Shown in pieces: positions 21,463 through 29,583 of a stretch of DNA of 29,652 nt. The position numbers and the translations under genes were made by a program. The DNA comes from CAYLHX01 sp964383675 (GTDB lineage: Bacteria > Patescibacteriota > Gracilibacteria > UBA1369 > LOWO2-01-FULL-3), in contig CAYLHX010000019.1 in assembly GCA_964383675.1 (NCBI GenBank), positions 1 through 29,652 of the forward strand, given 5' to 3'. How positions within the stretch are numbered: the stretch's first letter is position 1; every line of letters begins with the position of its first letter. Under the pieces are notes generated by a model. That model searched no databases. It was not told the origin of the DNA and saw only the letters and a list, made by a program, of their open reading frames with translations.

Positions 21463-23042
21463 ACACGTCTCAGCACCATAATGGTAATATCGTCCATCTG
21501 ACGATAGCCGTTGGCATAGGCTTTTACGTCCTCCAAAATTGAATGTTGTAGCGACATGGCGTCGGGTGAATCGCCGAATTTTTCAACAGTCTTTATTAAT
21601 CGTTCAATACCGTAATATTCCTCATGACTCTTCCAAGCCTCGGGAATCCCATCACTGTAAACAACAATAAAATCACCGGGTTCCAGCGCGATACTATCCA
21701 CTTTCAGGTGTTGTTCAACATTCGGCAACATACCCAGAGCAATACCGCCGGCCGGACGCAGCTCCGCCTTTTTCTCTCTCGCCTTATAGTGAATCAACTG
21801 TTCGTGACCGGCATTCACATATTTAAGTTCACTACCGCCATCCACCCACTCCATCAGACAGAGCGTCATAAACATTGTCGGCATGGTCTTGGCCTTCAGT
21901 ACCCGATTAACCTCCACCAAAATTCGTTTAATATCACCCTGCGGGCTAAACCCATAAAACAAGGCACTGGCAATCGAACTGATAATTCCCGCCGGCACAC
22001 CGTGACCTGTTACATCGCCCAGATACATTAAGGTTTTGTCTTCACCTACTCTCAAGAAATCGTACATATCACCACCAATCTCCTCGGCCGAGATAATGCC
22101 CGCCGAAATCTCCAAACCTTCCGGCTGCGGAATCTCCTCCTGGTCGGGAATAATCTGGTCCTGAATCTCAATCGCCAACTCCAGCTCGTGAGTAACGCGC
22201 TCCTTATAAAGCCGCGCCTCCATGCTCTCCTCCAAATCAATCGCCATCTTGTTGAAGGCCTGACCCAGATAACCGATCTCATCGTGCGACTCAATGTCCA
22301 CCCGCGTCTTGAAATTGCCCTTGGCAATATTTTCCGCCCCCTCCACCAACTTGGCCACGGGCTTGGTTACATGAGAAGACATCACAAAAGATAAAAGCAT
22401 ACCCAGCATAATCGCAAAGAGCGCCATATAGCCGATTCGGCTCATCATCATCTCCACACGCTCATTCAGATTATGATAGTTGAAATAATAGACAACAGCA
22501 TACTTCTCGCTGGCCGGAATCACCAGATACTCCATTAAAGTACCGTTTTCAAAAGCTTCGAGCTCACGCTCCTGTTTATCCACATATTTCATTCCGCCAT
22601 CGTCCAGACGCTTGATGTAATAAGTTTCTCCACTATCCAAAACCCTCACTGAATTATTCTCCGACCGCACCTGACCAAACAGCTCCTCATCCTTCACAAA
22701 CCGACTCTTCCCCTCATGTTGACGATCCACATCCACGGCCGAATCGTAAAGGATTTCGCCCACGTAGGAAATAACCTGCACACGATCGATGTCGTCGTTT
22801 TGTTCAAAGATCTTTTGCATTTCGCGGTTGAAAAACACAAAACCGTTTTGAGCCAGATAAAGATCATAATTGCTGACCACGGTCGGCGCCGTCAAACGGG
22901 CAAAGGCCAGGCCGTTTCCATAAATATCACCGGCGATCTCTGTCTTCTTCTCACTAATGAAAAGCAGAGCCACAAGTGAGAAAAGCACCACCATCAGCAG
23001 TGAAATCGCAAAAACGAATTTTGAGCGAATGCTTAATCTCAT
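21459..23042 (-). CDS. membrane-bound HAMP-PP2C (SpoIIE/RsbU-type) phosphatase
   Basis: Signalling phosphatase. A first membrane segment (~9-30), an extracytoplasmic sensing region (~31-200) and a second membrane segment (~203-222) precede a HAMP linker (SHVTKPVAKLVEGAENIAKG, ~223-275). A coiled-coil linker (EARLYKERVTHELELAIEIQ) leads to the PP2C domain (~305-527). The metal site is intact: GGDMYDF (Asp325), GDVTGHGVPAG (Asp343) and MDDITIMVLRR at the end. It is 527 residues, a full-length member of the RsbU-like class that dephosphorylates anti-sigma-factor antagonists. No STAS-domain partner is seen in the window. It shares the TAATG overlap with the upstream solute-binding protein gene, so the two are coupled. 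Confidence 0.93.
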   Translation of the reverse strand: MRLSIRSKFVFAISLLMVVLFSLVALLFISEKKTEIAGDIYGNGLAFARLTAPTVVSNYDLYLAQNGFVFFNREMQKIFEQNDDIDRVQVISYVGEILYDSAVDVDRQHEGKSRFVKDEELFGQVRSENNSVRVLDSGETYYIKRLDDGGMKYVDKQERELEAFENGTLMEYLVIPASEKYAVVYYFNYHNLNERVEMMMSRIGYMALFAIMLGMLLSFVMSSHVTKPVAKLVEGAENIAKGNFKTRVDIESHDEIGYLGQAFNKMAIDLEESMEARLYKERVTHELELAIEIQDQIIPDQEEIPQPEGLEISAGIISAEEIGGDMYDFLRVGEDKTLMYLGDVTGHGVPAGIISSIASALFYGFSPQGDIKRILVEVNRVLKAKTMPTMFMTLCLMEWVDGGSELKYVNAGHEQLIHYKAREKKAELRPAGGIALGMLPNVEQHLKVDSIALEPGDFIVVYSDGIPEAWKSHEEYYGIERLIKTVEKFGDSPDAMSLQHSILEDVKAYANGYRQMDDITIMVLRRV

Positions 23043-24583
23043 TATTTGAATTTTAATTCATCAAAATAAATAAAACCGTCAATGCGTGGCTGCATATCGA
23101 GCTTATCGCTAAAACTGTAAACTGTATCATATTCGAAAAGCGGCACCCCAACCACATCCTCCTCCACCACAATCTTCATGGCCTGTTGCAAAATATCGCG
23201 ACGTTTCTGCGGATCCAACTCCGTCATCGCCGCGTCCACCAGATAATCCACATTCAAATCACTATAGTTACCGACATTAAAATCGCCGTTACTATGAACA
23301 ATACTGGTTAAAAAATCTCCGGCATCACCCAGATCGGACTTGAAACCAAAAAAGTAAATATCAGCTTTGCCCTGATCCATACTCGCCAAAAGATCTTCCA
23401 ACTCCAAATAAGAAACCACCACATTGATCCCGGATTGACCAAGCTTAGTCCGCACATGCTCGCCCAAAACATCCATACCTAAGGGCAAATGCAACTTCAA
23501 AGTTTTGTTATCGAGCCCCGAAGCCAAAACCGCCTCGGTGGCAGCCTCTAAAGCATAATCTTCATAAATAATCTCCGGGTTGAAACCGAAAATTCCACTG
23601 CTCACAAACTGACTCACCCGGTGCGCGTAATCCCCGCCCACCACTTTGGTAAGCTCAGCCTGATCAATGGATTTTTTAACCGCCAAACGCTCCTCCACCG
23701 TATCCAAAAGCTTGGATTTGGTATTCAATAGCAAAAACTGCACCTCCAAAGTTGGAATCGTGGCAACTTCAAAACCGCTATCTATAACCGCCGACACGGC
23801 ATCATAAGGAACAAAGGCCAAAACATCAGCCTCACCCTTCAAAAACATATTCACTCTTTCGGACTTATTCACCCGCGAAAACAAAACCACGTTATCAAAA
23901 ACCGCCTCTTCACCCCAATAGTCCTCAAAGCGTTCCAATAAAAGATAGTCGGAGCCCTTAAGTGTGTCATACTTATATGAGGCGGTACCAATCGGCTTAC
24001 TCAACTCCTTAAGTTCATATTCGGCCGGAATGATCAGGATAAGAGAAAGCCTCTGCAAAAGCAGCGGATCCGGCTTAGTGGTATGAACCCTAAAGGTAAA
24101 ATCATCAATCACCTCAAGCTTCTCAACAGAAGTCAAAAGCCCTTTCAAATCCGACTGCGGATATTTGATTGCCCGCTGAATGCTGGCCACCGCATCTTGC
24201 ACATTAAAGCTACTGCCATCGTGAAAAACCACATCCCGCCTTAGATGAAATTCCCAGACCAGATCATCGATCAATCCCCAGGATAAGGCCAAAGCCGGAC
24301 GAGTGTTCAGATCGCGATCGGTTTTTACCAAGGGCTCATAAATATTCACCAAACGCTGCCTGGTCATCGGCTCAATCACCGTTGGCTCCAGCGTAGTTAA
24401 CTCCGTAGGATAGACTACCTTAAGCTCATTCATAGTCTGGAGCTGATCTTCATGCCCAAAAATAAGCCCACTGGACCTCTCCAAAATCTTCTCCACCCCC
24501 TCATGAAAGAACAGCTGCGCCGAAACCCAGACAAAGGTCACAATAAACAGACTGTAAAAGAAAATCTTGGTTGTTTTTCCCAT
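23042..24583 (-). CDS. family 5 extracellular solute-binding protein, membrane-anchored
   Basis: Peptide/nickel-type binding protein (OppA/DppA superfamily). The start used is the ATG at 24583 (MGKTTK); the longer frame from 24649 would run through the promoter. An N-terminal membrane anchor (KIFFYSLFIVTFVWVSAQLF) replaces a lipobox. The fold is read from TTLEPTVIEPMTRQRLVNIYEPLV, then LSWGLIDDLVWEFHLRRDVVFHDG, which is the classic YxF(x)LR-x-x-V-x-F-H-D-G segment, and FGFKSDLGDAGDFL. It is about 513 residues, complete. No permease or ATPase is beside it, so it may serve as a sensor rather than a transporter part. Its stop overlaps the start of the phosphatase (TAATG). Confidence 0.9.
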   Translation of the reverse strand: MGKTTKIFFYSLFIVTFVWVSAQLFFHEGVEKILERSSGLIFGHEDQLQTMNELKVVYPTELTTLEPTVIEPMTRQRLVNIYEPLVKTDRDLNTRPALALSWGLIDDLVWEFHLRRDVVFHDGSSFNVQDAVASIQRAIKYPQSDLKGLLTSVEKLEVIDDFTFRVHTTKPDPLLLQRLSLILIIPAEYELKELSKPIGTASYKYDTLKGSDYLLLERFEDYWGEEAVFDNVVLFSRVNKSERVNMFLKGEADVLAFVPYDAVSAVIDSGFEVATIPTLEVQFLLLNTKSKLLDTVEERLAVKKSIDQAELTKVVGGDYAHRVSQFVSSGIFGFNPEIIYEDYALEAATEAVLASGLDNKTLKLHLPLGMDVLGEHVRTKLGQSGINVVVSYLELEDLLASMDQGKADIYFFGFKSDLGDAGDFLTSIVHSNGDFNVGNYSDLNVDYLVDAAMTELDPQKRRDILQQAMKIVVEEDVVGVPLFEYDTVYSFSDKLDMQPRIDGFIYFDELKFK

Positions 24584-24613
24584 ATTTCGAGCTACGCAAA
24601 ATGATATCCCTTT

Positions 24614-24622
24614 ATTATAGCA
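24614..24622 (-). promoter_or_regulatory. extended -10 promoter (TGC-TATAAT) for the binding-protein/phosphatase pair
   Basis: Minus-strand TGCTATAAT with a weak -35 (TTTTAA, 17 nt upstream). It is one of four occurrences of TGCTAWAAT in this part of the window. Predicted leader is about 27 nt. Confidence 0.55.
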
Positions 24623-24658
24623 GAAAAAGGGCTTCTTTAAAAGACTCAATTGCCATCC

Positions 24659-25921
24659 CTAGAGCTTGGCCAAAGTTTCACGAAGACTTCTTTCAAGTCC
24701 GCTATCCCCCATCTTACGGGCCAAATCCAACATCTTCTGATAGGTGGACTTGTGACGCTTCACATCATCCATGGTTCGATCCGCGGCAACCTGTGTCTGA
24801 AGCAACTTATATTGTTGAGCATAACAGGCTTTTTTCATCTCTTCATTACCCACGGAAGAAAAAATGTCGAGAGCCCGCTCATAATTGCCCTGCTTATAAT
24901 AATACACCGCCTCATTGTGACGAATAGACTTTTCAAAAGCTCGGTCACCACTTTTCTGAGCATAAAAAGAGGCCTTATTAAAGTTATTGCTCTTCATATA
25001 GTATAGAGCCGCGTTTTTATAGGTGGTTAGGAGAGCTTCCCGATCGTCGGTTTTGGAAATATAGAAAATTGCTGTCTCAAAATTGTTAATCTTAAGCGCC
25101 GAAGCCGCCAGATTGTGATAAGCCACATCCAGATTCTTAGCCACCAGAGATTTAAGACTACTGATCGCATAGGCCAGCTGGGCGCTCTTCACCATATCAC
25201 GTGGCGTAATCGACTGAACCTCCTCCCTAAAATCGGCGAGATCCAAGAGATTGGTGGAGATAATTTCGGTTACCGGCAAAACTTCCAGATTTTCCTTATA
25301 TCTTCTAAATTCCGCGGTTGTAGCCTCTATATCCAATTCCCTAAAATGCAGACAGACATGCTCCGGCAAAAGCTTTATCCGTAAATCCTCAATCGAATAC
25401 TTCAGCGAATACATAAAAATATAAAGTGTGACAATCTGGTTACAGTCACCCTCCAGCTTCTCCCGATCAGGATCTCGCAGTAACTTGCCGAAACTGGCGG
25501 TTTTAATATAACGATAATAAAGTCCGGGCCTCAGGAATGCCATTATTTGAAAAAGGTAAATCATCTCCTCTGTTGCCCCGTTAGGGAAGGAAAGACCTCT
25601 CTCTTTAACAACTGCCCGTACCTGCTCCTCAGAAAACTTATGCTCCTCGCAAAACTGCAAAAACTTTTGTTTAATCTTTTCCACATCGCTATACATCTGC
25701 TTTCGCACCGGCTTGGTCAAATACTCATAGCCCTTAAACTTCCTTTCCAGCCAGACATTGGTAACAATCAAGTCATTCTGCATCAACTTGAGCAAAGCGC
25801 CGCGAACATCACTAATACTGTCCGTAGATTTCACATGCCTAAAAAACTTATCAACCCTTCTTTCCGTGGCGTTGACATAGGGAGAAAAAAGACCAAAAAA
25901 CCAGCGCAAAAATTTAAGCAT
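24659..25921 (-). CDS. transglutaminase-like and TPR domain protein, 420 residues
   Basis: An N-terminal helical part is followed by a segment resembling a transglutaminase-type cysteine protease fold: Cys160 in EGDCNQIVTLYIFMYSL, His188 in LPEHVCLHF and Asp197/Glu199 in ELDIEATT. A C-H-D order with this spacing fits the SirB1/transglutaminase-core-like families. The C-terminal ~150 residues are tetratricopeptide-like repeats (HNLAASALKINNFETAIFYI, HNEAVYYYKQGNYERALDIF). No signal peptide is clear, though the first 15 residues are hydrophobic (LRWFFGLFSPYV). I recall proteins of this kind from Patescibacteria but cannot confirm this. Catalytic activity is an inference from the motif pattern. 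Confidence 0.78.
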   Translation of the reverse strand: MLKFLRWFFGLFSPYVNATERRVDKFFRHVKSTDSISDVRGALLKLMQNDLIVTNVWLERKFKGYEYLTKPVRKQMYSDVEKIKQKFLQFCEEHKFSEEQVRAVVKERGLSFPNGATEEMIYLFQIMAFLRPGLYYRYIKTASFGKLLRDPDREKLEGDCNQIVTLYIFMYSLKYSIEDLRIKLLPEHVCLHFRELDIEATTAEFRRYKENLEVLPVTEIISTNLLDLADFREEVQSITPRDMVKSAQLAYAISSLKSLVAKNLDVAYHNLAASALKINNFETAIFYISKTDDREALLTTYKNAALYYMKSNNFNKASFYAQKSGDRAFEKSIRHNEAVYYYKQGNYERALDIFSSVGNEEMKKACYAQQYKLLQTQVAADRTMDDVKRHKSTYQKMLDLARKMGDSGLERSLRETLAKL

Positions 25922-25941
25922 AAATCACATTATTTCGTTTA

Positions 25942-25950
25942 ATTATAGCA
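25942..25950 (-). promoter_or_regulatory. extended -10 promoter (TGC-TATAAT) for the transglutaminase-like gene
   Basis: Minus-strand TGCTATAAT, 20 nt upstream of the ATG at 25921. There is no good -35 at 16-18 nt, as expected for an extended -10 promoter. Confidence 0.55.
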
Positions 25951-25978
25951 GATTTTCAGCAAAAACTCCACCTTAAGG

Positions 25979-27814
25979 CTAATTGTCTTTTTTAAGAACC
26001 GCCAAGAAAGCCTCCTGAGGCATCTCCACCTTCCCCATCATCTTCATGCGCTTTTTCCCCTTCTTCTGTTTCTGCAAAAGCTTACGTTTACGGCTAACAT
26101 CTCCACCATAAAGCCCGGCGGTAACATCCTTTCTGAAAGCCGGAATGGTTTCACGAGCAATCATTCTCGAACCAACACCCGCCTGAATGGCAATCGGGAA
26201 ATTGGCCCTTGGAATAAGCTCCTTCAAGCGCTTCGTGAGATCTCGCCCCACATAAAAAGCATTATCTTTGTGCAAAATAAGTGCAAGCGCGTCCACCTTC
26301 TCTCCGGCCACTAAGATATCCATCCTCACCAGCTCACCCGGACGATAATCCAGATACTCATAATTCATGGAAGCATAGCCACTTGTGACACTCTTTAGTT
26401 GGTCGTAAAAATCAACGACAATTGAAGCCAGAGGGATTTCAAAATTCATCAAAACACGATTTACATCCAGATACTGCATGTTTTTGGAGACACCACGTTT
26501 TTCTGAGCACAAAGTCATTACCGGCCCCACATACTCCTTCGGAACCAAAACCTCAATCTTCACCCAAGGCTCTTTGATCTGCTCAATCTCCGCCGGATCC
26601 GGCAGGTCGGAAGGACTGGAAATATGAATTTCACTACCATCTTTCATCACTACGATATAGGAAACCGAGGGCGCGGTAATAATCAGATCCAGATCATACT
26701 CTCTCTCTAGACGTTCCTGCACAATTTCCATGTGCAAAAGCCCTAAAAATCCACACCTGAAGCCATGCCCCAAAGCCCCGGACTGTTCCGGCTCAAAGGA
26801 CAAAGCACCATCATTAATCTGTAACTTCTCCAAAGCGTCGCGCAACAATTGATAGTCGTCAGCATCGGTACAAAAGACTCCGGCAAAGACAAAAGGCCTA
26901 ACCACGTTGTAGCCCGGCAAAGGACTGGCTTTAGTTAAATCACTATTATTCTGGCCGGGCTTCCAAACCGTATCGCCCACTCTAGCCTCTCGCACACTCT
27001 TAAGTCCGGTCACAACATACCCCACCTCACCGGCATGCAAAACCGAGGCGGGAGTATATTTTGGCCTAAAATAACCAACCTCCAGTGCCTCAATATGTTT
27101 CTTGGTATTTAAGAAATAAACCTGATCTCCTCTCTTAATAGAGCCGGAATCAACTTTCACATAAGTCACCACACCTTTATAAATATCGTAAACCGAATCG
27201 AAAATCAGTGCCTTCAACTCATCACTATCCGAAGCCTCCTTTGGTGAAGGCATCCTCTCGATCACTGCCTCCAAAACCTTTTCTACATTAGTCCCCTCTT
27301 TGGCTGAAACAGCAATCACCTCATCCTTACTAATCCCAATAGCATCTTCAATCTCTTGAGCACGCTTTTCCACATCGGCCGAAGGCAGATCAATCTTGTT
27401 CAAAACCGGAATAATTTCCAGGTCATGTTCAATTGCCATGTAACAATTGGCCAGAGTTTGCGCTTCAATCCCCTGTGTGGCATCCACAACCAAAATCGCT
27501 CCATCGCAAGCGGCCAAACTACGCGAAACCTCATAAGAAAAGTCTACGTGTCCGGGGGTGTCGATCAAATTCAAAATATATTTTCCCTTAAGATCCTCAC
27601 GATCCCCCTTATACTCCCAATCCATCCTCACGGGCTGCAGTTTGATAGTAATCCCTCTCTCCTGCTCCAAATCCATGGTATCAAGTAGCTGGGCGTGTTT
27701 CATCTCTCTTTTTTCCATTGTTTGGGTCACCTCCAAAAAGCGATCGGCCAAAGTTGATTTGCCATGGTCGATGTGTGCGATAATACAGAAATTGCGAATA
27801 TTTTTCAGGCTCAT
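25979..27814 (-). CDS. lepA: elongation factor 4 (LepA)
   Basis: Ribosome-associated translational GTPase. G1 AHIDHGKSTLADRF, G2 region ERGITIKLQ, G3 DTPGHVDFSYEVSRSL, G4 NKIDLP and G5 VSAKEGTNVEKVL are all intact. C-terminal LepA hallmarks include HMEIVQERLEREYDLDLIIT, DYRPGELVRMDILVAG and GLYGGDVSRKRKLLQKQKKGKKRM. It is 611 residues, complete. It is transcribed away from prgI. Its promoter (TGC-TAAAAT) overlaps the -35 of the prgI promoter. Confidence 0.98.
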   Translation of the reverse strand: MSLKNIRNFCIIAHIDHGKSTLADRFLEVTQTMEKREMKHAQLLDTMDLEQERGITIKLQPVRMDWEYKGDREDLKGKYILNLIDTPGHVDFSYEVSRSLAACDGAILVVDATQGIEAQTLANCYMAIEHDLEIIPVLNKIDLPSADVEKRAQEIEDAIGISKDEVIAVSAKEGTNVEKVLEAVIERMPSPKEASDSDELKALIFDSVYDIYKGVVTYVKVDSGSIKRGDQVYFLNTKKHIEALEVGYFRPKYTPASVLHAGEVGYVVTGLKSVREARVGDTVWKPGQNNSDLTKASPLPGYNVVRPFVFAGVFCTDADDYQLLRDALEKLQINDGALSFEPEQSGALGHGFRCGFLGLLHMEIVQERLEREYDLDLIITAPSVSYIVVMKDGSEIHISSPSDLPDPAEIEQIKEPWVKIEVLVPKEYVGPVMTLCSEKRGVSKNMQYLDVNRVLMNFEIPLASIVVDFYDQLKSVTSGYASMNYEYLDYRPGELVRMDILVAGEKVDALALILHKDNAFYVGRDLTKRLKELIPRANFPIAIQAGVGSRMIARETIPAFRKDVTAGLYGGDVSRKRKLLQKQKKGKKRMKMMGKVEMPQEAFLAVLKKDN

Positions 27815-27853
27815 ACAACTATTTATTGGTTAGCGACTCAATACGTCCCCGGC

Positions 27854-27882
27854 ATTTTAGCAGAAACTTCATCATTGATAAA
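27854..27882 (-). promoter_or_regulatory. lepA promoter, extended -10
   Basis: Minus-strand TGC then TAAAAT (27854-27859), with a weak TTTATC (27877-27882) at 17 nt. Its upstream end overlaps the -35 of the divergent prgI promoter. The leader is about 32-38 nt. Confidence 0.55.
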
Positions 27883-27903
27883 AGGTAGAATTTATGCTAA
27901 AAT
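27875..27903 (+). promoter_or_regulatory. prgI promoter, extended -10
   Basis: TTGATA (27875-27880), 17 nt ending in TGC, TAAAAT (27898-27903). It is a strong match with both a good -35 and an extended -10. Leader of about 16 nt before the ATG at 27926; an AAGGAA lies in the leader. Confidence 0.7.
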
Positions 27904-27925
27904 ATAAGGAAACAAAAATAAAAAA

Positions 27926-28447
27926 ATGCAGTACAAAGTACCACAAAACGTACAGCGTGAAGACACTATCATAGGTCCGGTCACCTTAAGACAAATGATA
28001 ATCTTGGGCATTGGCGGCGGAATCGCTTACGCTACCTACATAAGTTTGGCAAAAACCTACTTTTTGGAAGTCTGGCTGCCACCTGTCGGCATCATCTCCG
28101 CGCTAACATTGGCCATTGCTTTCTTGAAAATCCACCACATGGAGTTTCATGTCTTCTTGATGAACTTCATCGAATACCACCTTTTACCAAAAAAAAGAAT
28201 TTGGCTTCAGGGAACCGGCTCCCCTTTTATTTCAAGTCTAAACACCAAAAAAGCCAAAGAAAAAGAGGCAAAAGTAGCTGTTTCCGACAAAAACCAGAGA
28301 AGCCTGGCCGAATTAACCACAATTCTCGATAGTCACGGCAAATCCGGAATTGCAGCTGATGACAAAGAAGAAGTAGAACTTTCGCCGGAAGCAAAAAAAG
28401 AAAATCTAAATCAAATGATTGAACAAAACTATAAAAACAAACAATAA
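27926..28447 (+). CDS. PrgI-family membrane protein
   Basis: Small membrane subunit of a type IV secretion-like apparatus. The N-terminal MQYKVPQNVQREDTIIGPVT is the PrgI hallmark. Two membrane segments (~22-41 and ~49-67) form the PrgI core, ending in FHVFLMNFIEYHLLPKKRIW. The C-terminal ~80 residues are a charged, lysine- and glutamate-rich extension (EKEAKVAVSDKNQ) beyond the core domain. The next gene (28457) starts 9 nt later and belongs to the same system. The rest of a secretion locus is not present in the window. Family identification is good. Confidence 0.92.
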   Translation: MQYKVPQNVQREDTIIGPVTLRQMIILGIGGGIAYATYISLAKTYFLEVWLPPVGIISALTLAIAFLKIHHMEFHVFLMNFIEYHLLPKKRIWLQGTGSPFISSLNTKKAKEKEAKVAVSDKNQRSLAELTTILDSHGKSGIAADDKEEVELSPEAKKENLNQMIEQNYKNKQ

Positions 28448-28456
28448 TCACCAAAT

Positions 28457-29194
28457 ATGGGACTATTAGACTTAATCGCACCGGGAAAAAAGAATCGGGA
28501 AGCCGAAAAACAAAGCACACAAACTCACCTGCGTTTTGGTGAAATTCGCGATAATGTATTGGTTTTAAAAAACGGAGGACTGCGCATCGTACTCAAAACC
28601 TCCAGTATCAACTTCAATCTGAAGTCCGAGCAGGAGCAAAAAGCCATCATCAATGGCTATCAAGGCTTTCTAAACTCGCTGGAGTTCCCTATTCAAATTC
28701 TAATCCGCTCCAAAAAACTCGATATCGACGACTACATCGAACAGGTAAAAAAACTAGGCGACAAACAGGAAAACAAACTTCTACAAGAGCAAACTTTCGA
28801 ATATGCCGAGTACGTAAAAAAATTGGTAGAATATGCCGATATTATGGAAAAAGAATTCTACGTGGTGGTTCCCTACGATCCTGCCCGCACTCAAGGGGCG
28901 CCCTTCTTTCAATCTTTTTTCCAAAGGTTAGCGCCAAAAGACAGCTACACCGACATAAAAAGACGCCATTCCGAATTCAACGAACTCAAAAAAATGCTCT
29001 TACAAAGAATAAACATTGTAAAATCCGGCTTGGAAAGCTGCGGCCTAAAAGTGAAACAGTTGGAAACACAGGAAATCATTGAATTATTCTACAATATCTA
29101 CAATCCAACGGTTTCCCGCACCTCCAAACTAAAAGACCTCGAAGAAACCAACATTGAAACCGACGAACAAAGAATCAAGCAGGAAAACAAATAA
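28457..29194 (+). CDS. VirB4/TraC N-terminal-domain-like protein without the ATPase
   Basis: A 245-residue protein resembling the N-terminal part of VirB4/TraC secretion ATPases. Supporting segments are KNGGLRIVLKTSSINFNLKSEQEQ, LEFPIQILIRSKKLDIDDYI and KRRHSEFNELKKMLLQRINI. It ends in a charged tail and has no Walker A or B. In Patescibacteria such N-domain proteins usually follow PrgI and are followed by the ATPase. Here the operon ends and is met by the rRNA genes on the other strand, so the ATPase must be elsewhere or absent. It is 9 nt after PrgI. It is not a truncated ORF in the usual sense, because it ends cleanly in a stop. Confidence 0.8.
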   Translation: MGLLDLIAPGKKNREAEKQSTQTHLRFGEIRDNVLVLKNGGLRIVLKTSSINFNLKSEQEQKAIINGYQGFLNSLEFPIQILIRSKKLDIDDYIEQVKKLGDKQENKLLQEQTFEYAEYVKKLVEYADIMEKEFYVVVPYDPARTQGAPFFQSFFQRLAPKDSYTDIKRRHSEFNELKKMLLQRINIVKSGLESCGLKVKQLETQEIIELFYNIYNPTVSRTSKLKDLEETNIETDEQRIKQENK

Positions 29195-29230
29195 ACACGA
29201 CGGCACCTACCGAAACCCAACAATACACAA

Positions 29231-29257
29231 AAAAAGTTCTCCCGGGGGGAACTTTTT
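29231..29257. terminator. bidirectional terminator within repeat copy B
   Basis: AAAAAGTTC and GAACTTTTT arms around a C/G-rich centre. T-runs follow on both strands (TTTTT on plus, TTTTTTT on minus). It can stop both the prgI operon and the rRNA operon. Confidence 0.7.
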
Positions 29258-29358
29258 ACAAATCTAAAACGTTTTTTCAAGCGGGTCTCGTGGGTTCCTG
29301 CTTGAAAAAACAACCTTCTCCTTTGGAAAGCGCTGAAAACCTTTTCAAAGGTTTTCAG
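29231..29358 (-). repeat. three-hairpin structured repeat, copy B (after 5S rRNA)
   Basis: Second copy of the element at 13267-13394. The stems are 29231-29239 with 29249-29257 (palindrome, partly wobbled), 29272-29285 with 29297-29310 (long hairpin) and 29333-29344 with 29347-29358 (short hairpin). Here it lies between the convergent prgI operon and the rRNA operon, about 20 nt after the 5S 3' end. Stem differences from copy A include one T-A to C-G pair change in the long hairpin and one A-T to T-A change in the short hairpin. Both preserve pairing. Confidence 0.9.
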
Positions 29359-29377
29359 ATACAATAAAAGCCATTGT

Positions 29378-29490
29378 CTTGGCAGCGCCCTACTTTCCCA
29401 CGGAAAACCGCAGTAACATTGGCGATGGCAGGCTTAACTGCTGTGTTCGGGATGGGAACAGGTGTACCCCCGCCTCTATAAACTGCCAAG
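29378..29490 (-). rRNA. rrf: 5S ribosomal RNA
   Basis: Minus strand. The terminal helix (CTTGGCAG with CTGCCAAG) encloses the conserved CACCTGTTCCCATCCCGAAC and GAAGT-type loop regions. AGTAGGG near the 3' end is also typical. The end coordinates are approximate by a few nt, because the pairing continues outward for 5 more base pairs on each side. Confidence 0.95.
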
Positions 29491-29520
29491 ACAATAGCTT
29501 CTATTAAATCAAAAGAACAT

Positions 29521-29552
29521 GATTGGTGCAAAAATACTTTTTCACACCAATC
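29521..29552. other. 23S-5S spacer hairpin
   Basis: GATTGGTG (29521-29528) pairs with CACCAATC (29545-29552), with inner AAAAA/TTTTT pairs. It is probably a processing stem in the rRNA precursor. No tRNA is present in this spacer. Confidence 0.6.
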
Positions 29553-29583
29553 ACTAGTCGAAGTAAAAATTCTCTACAAAAAA

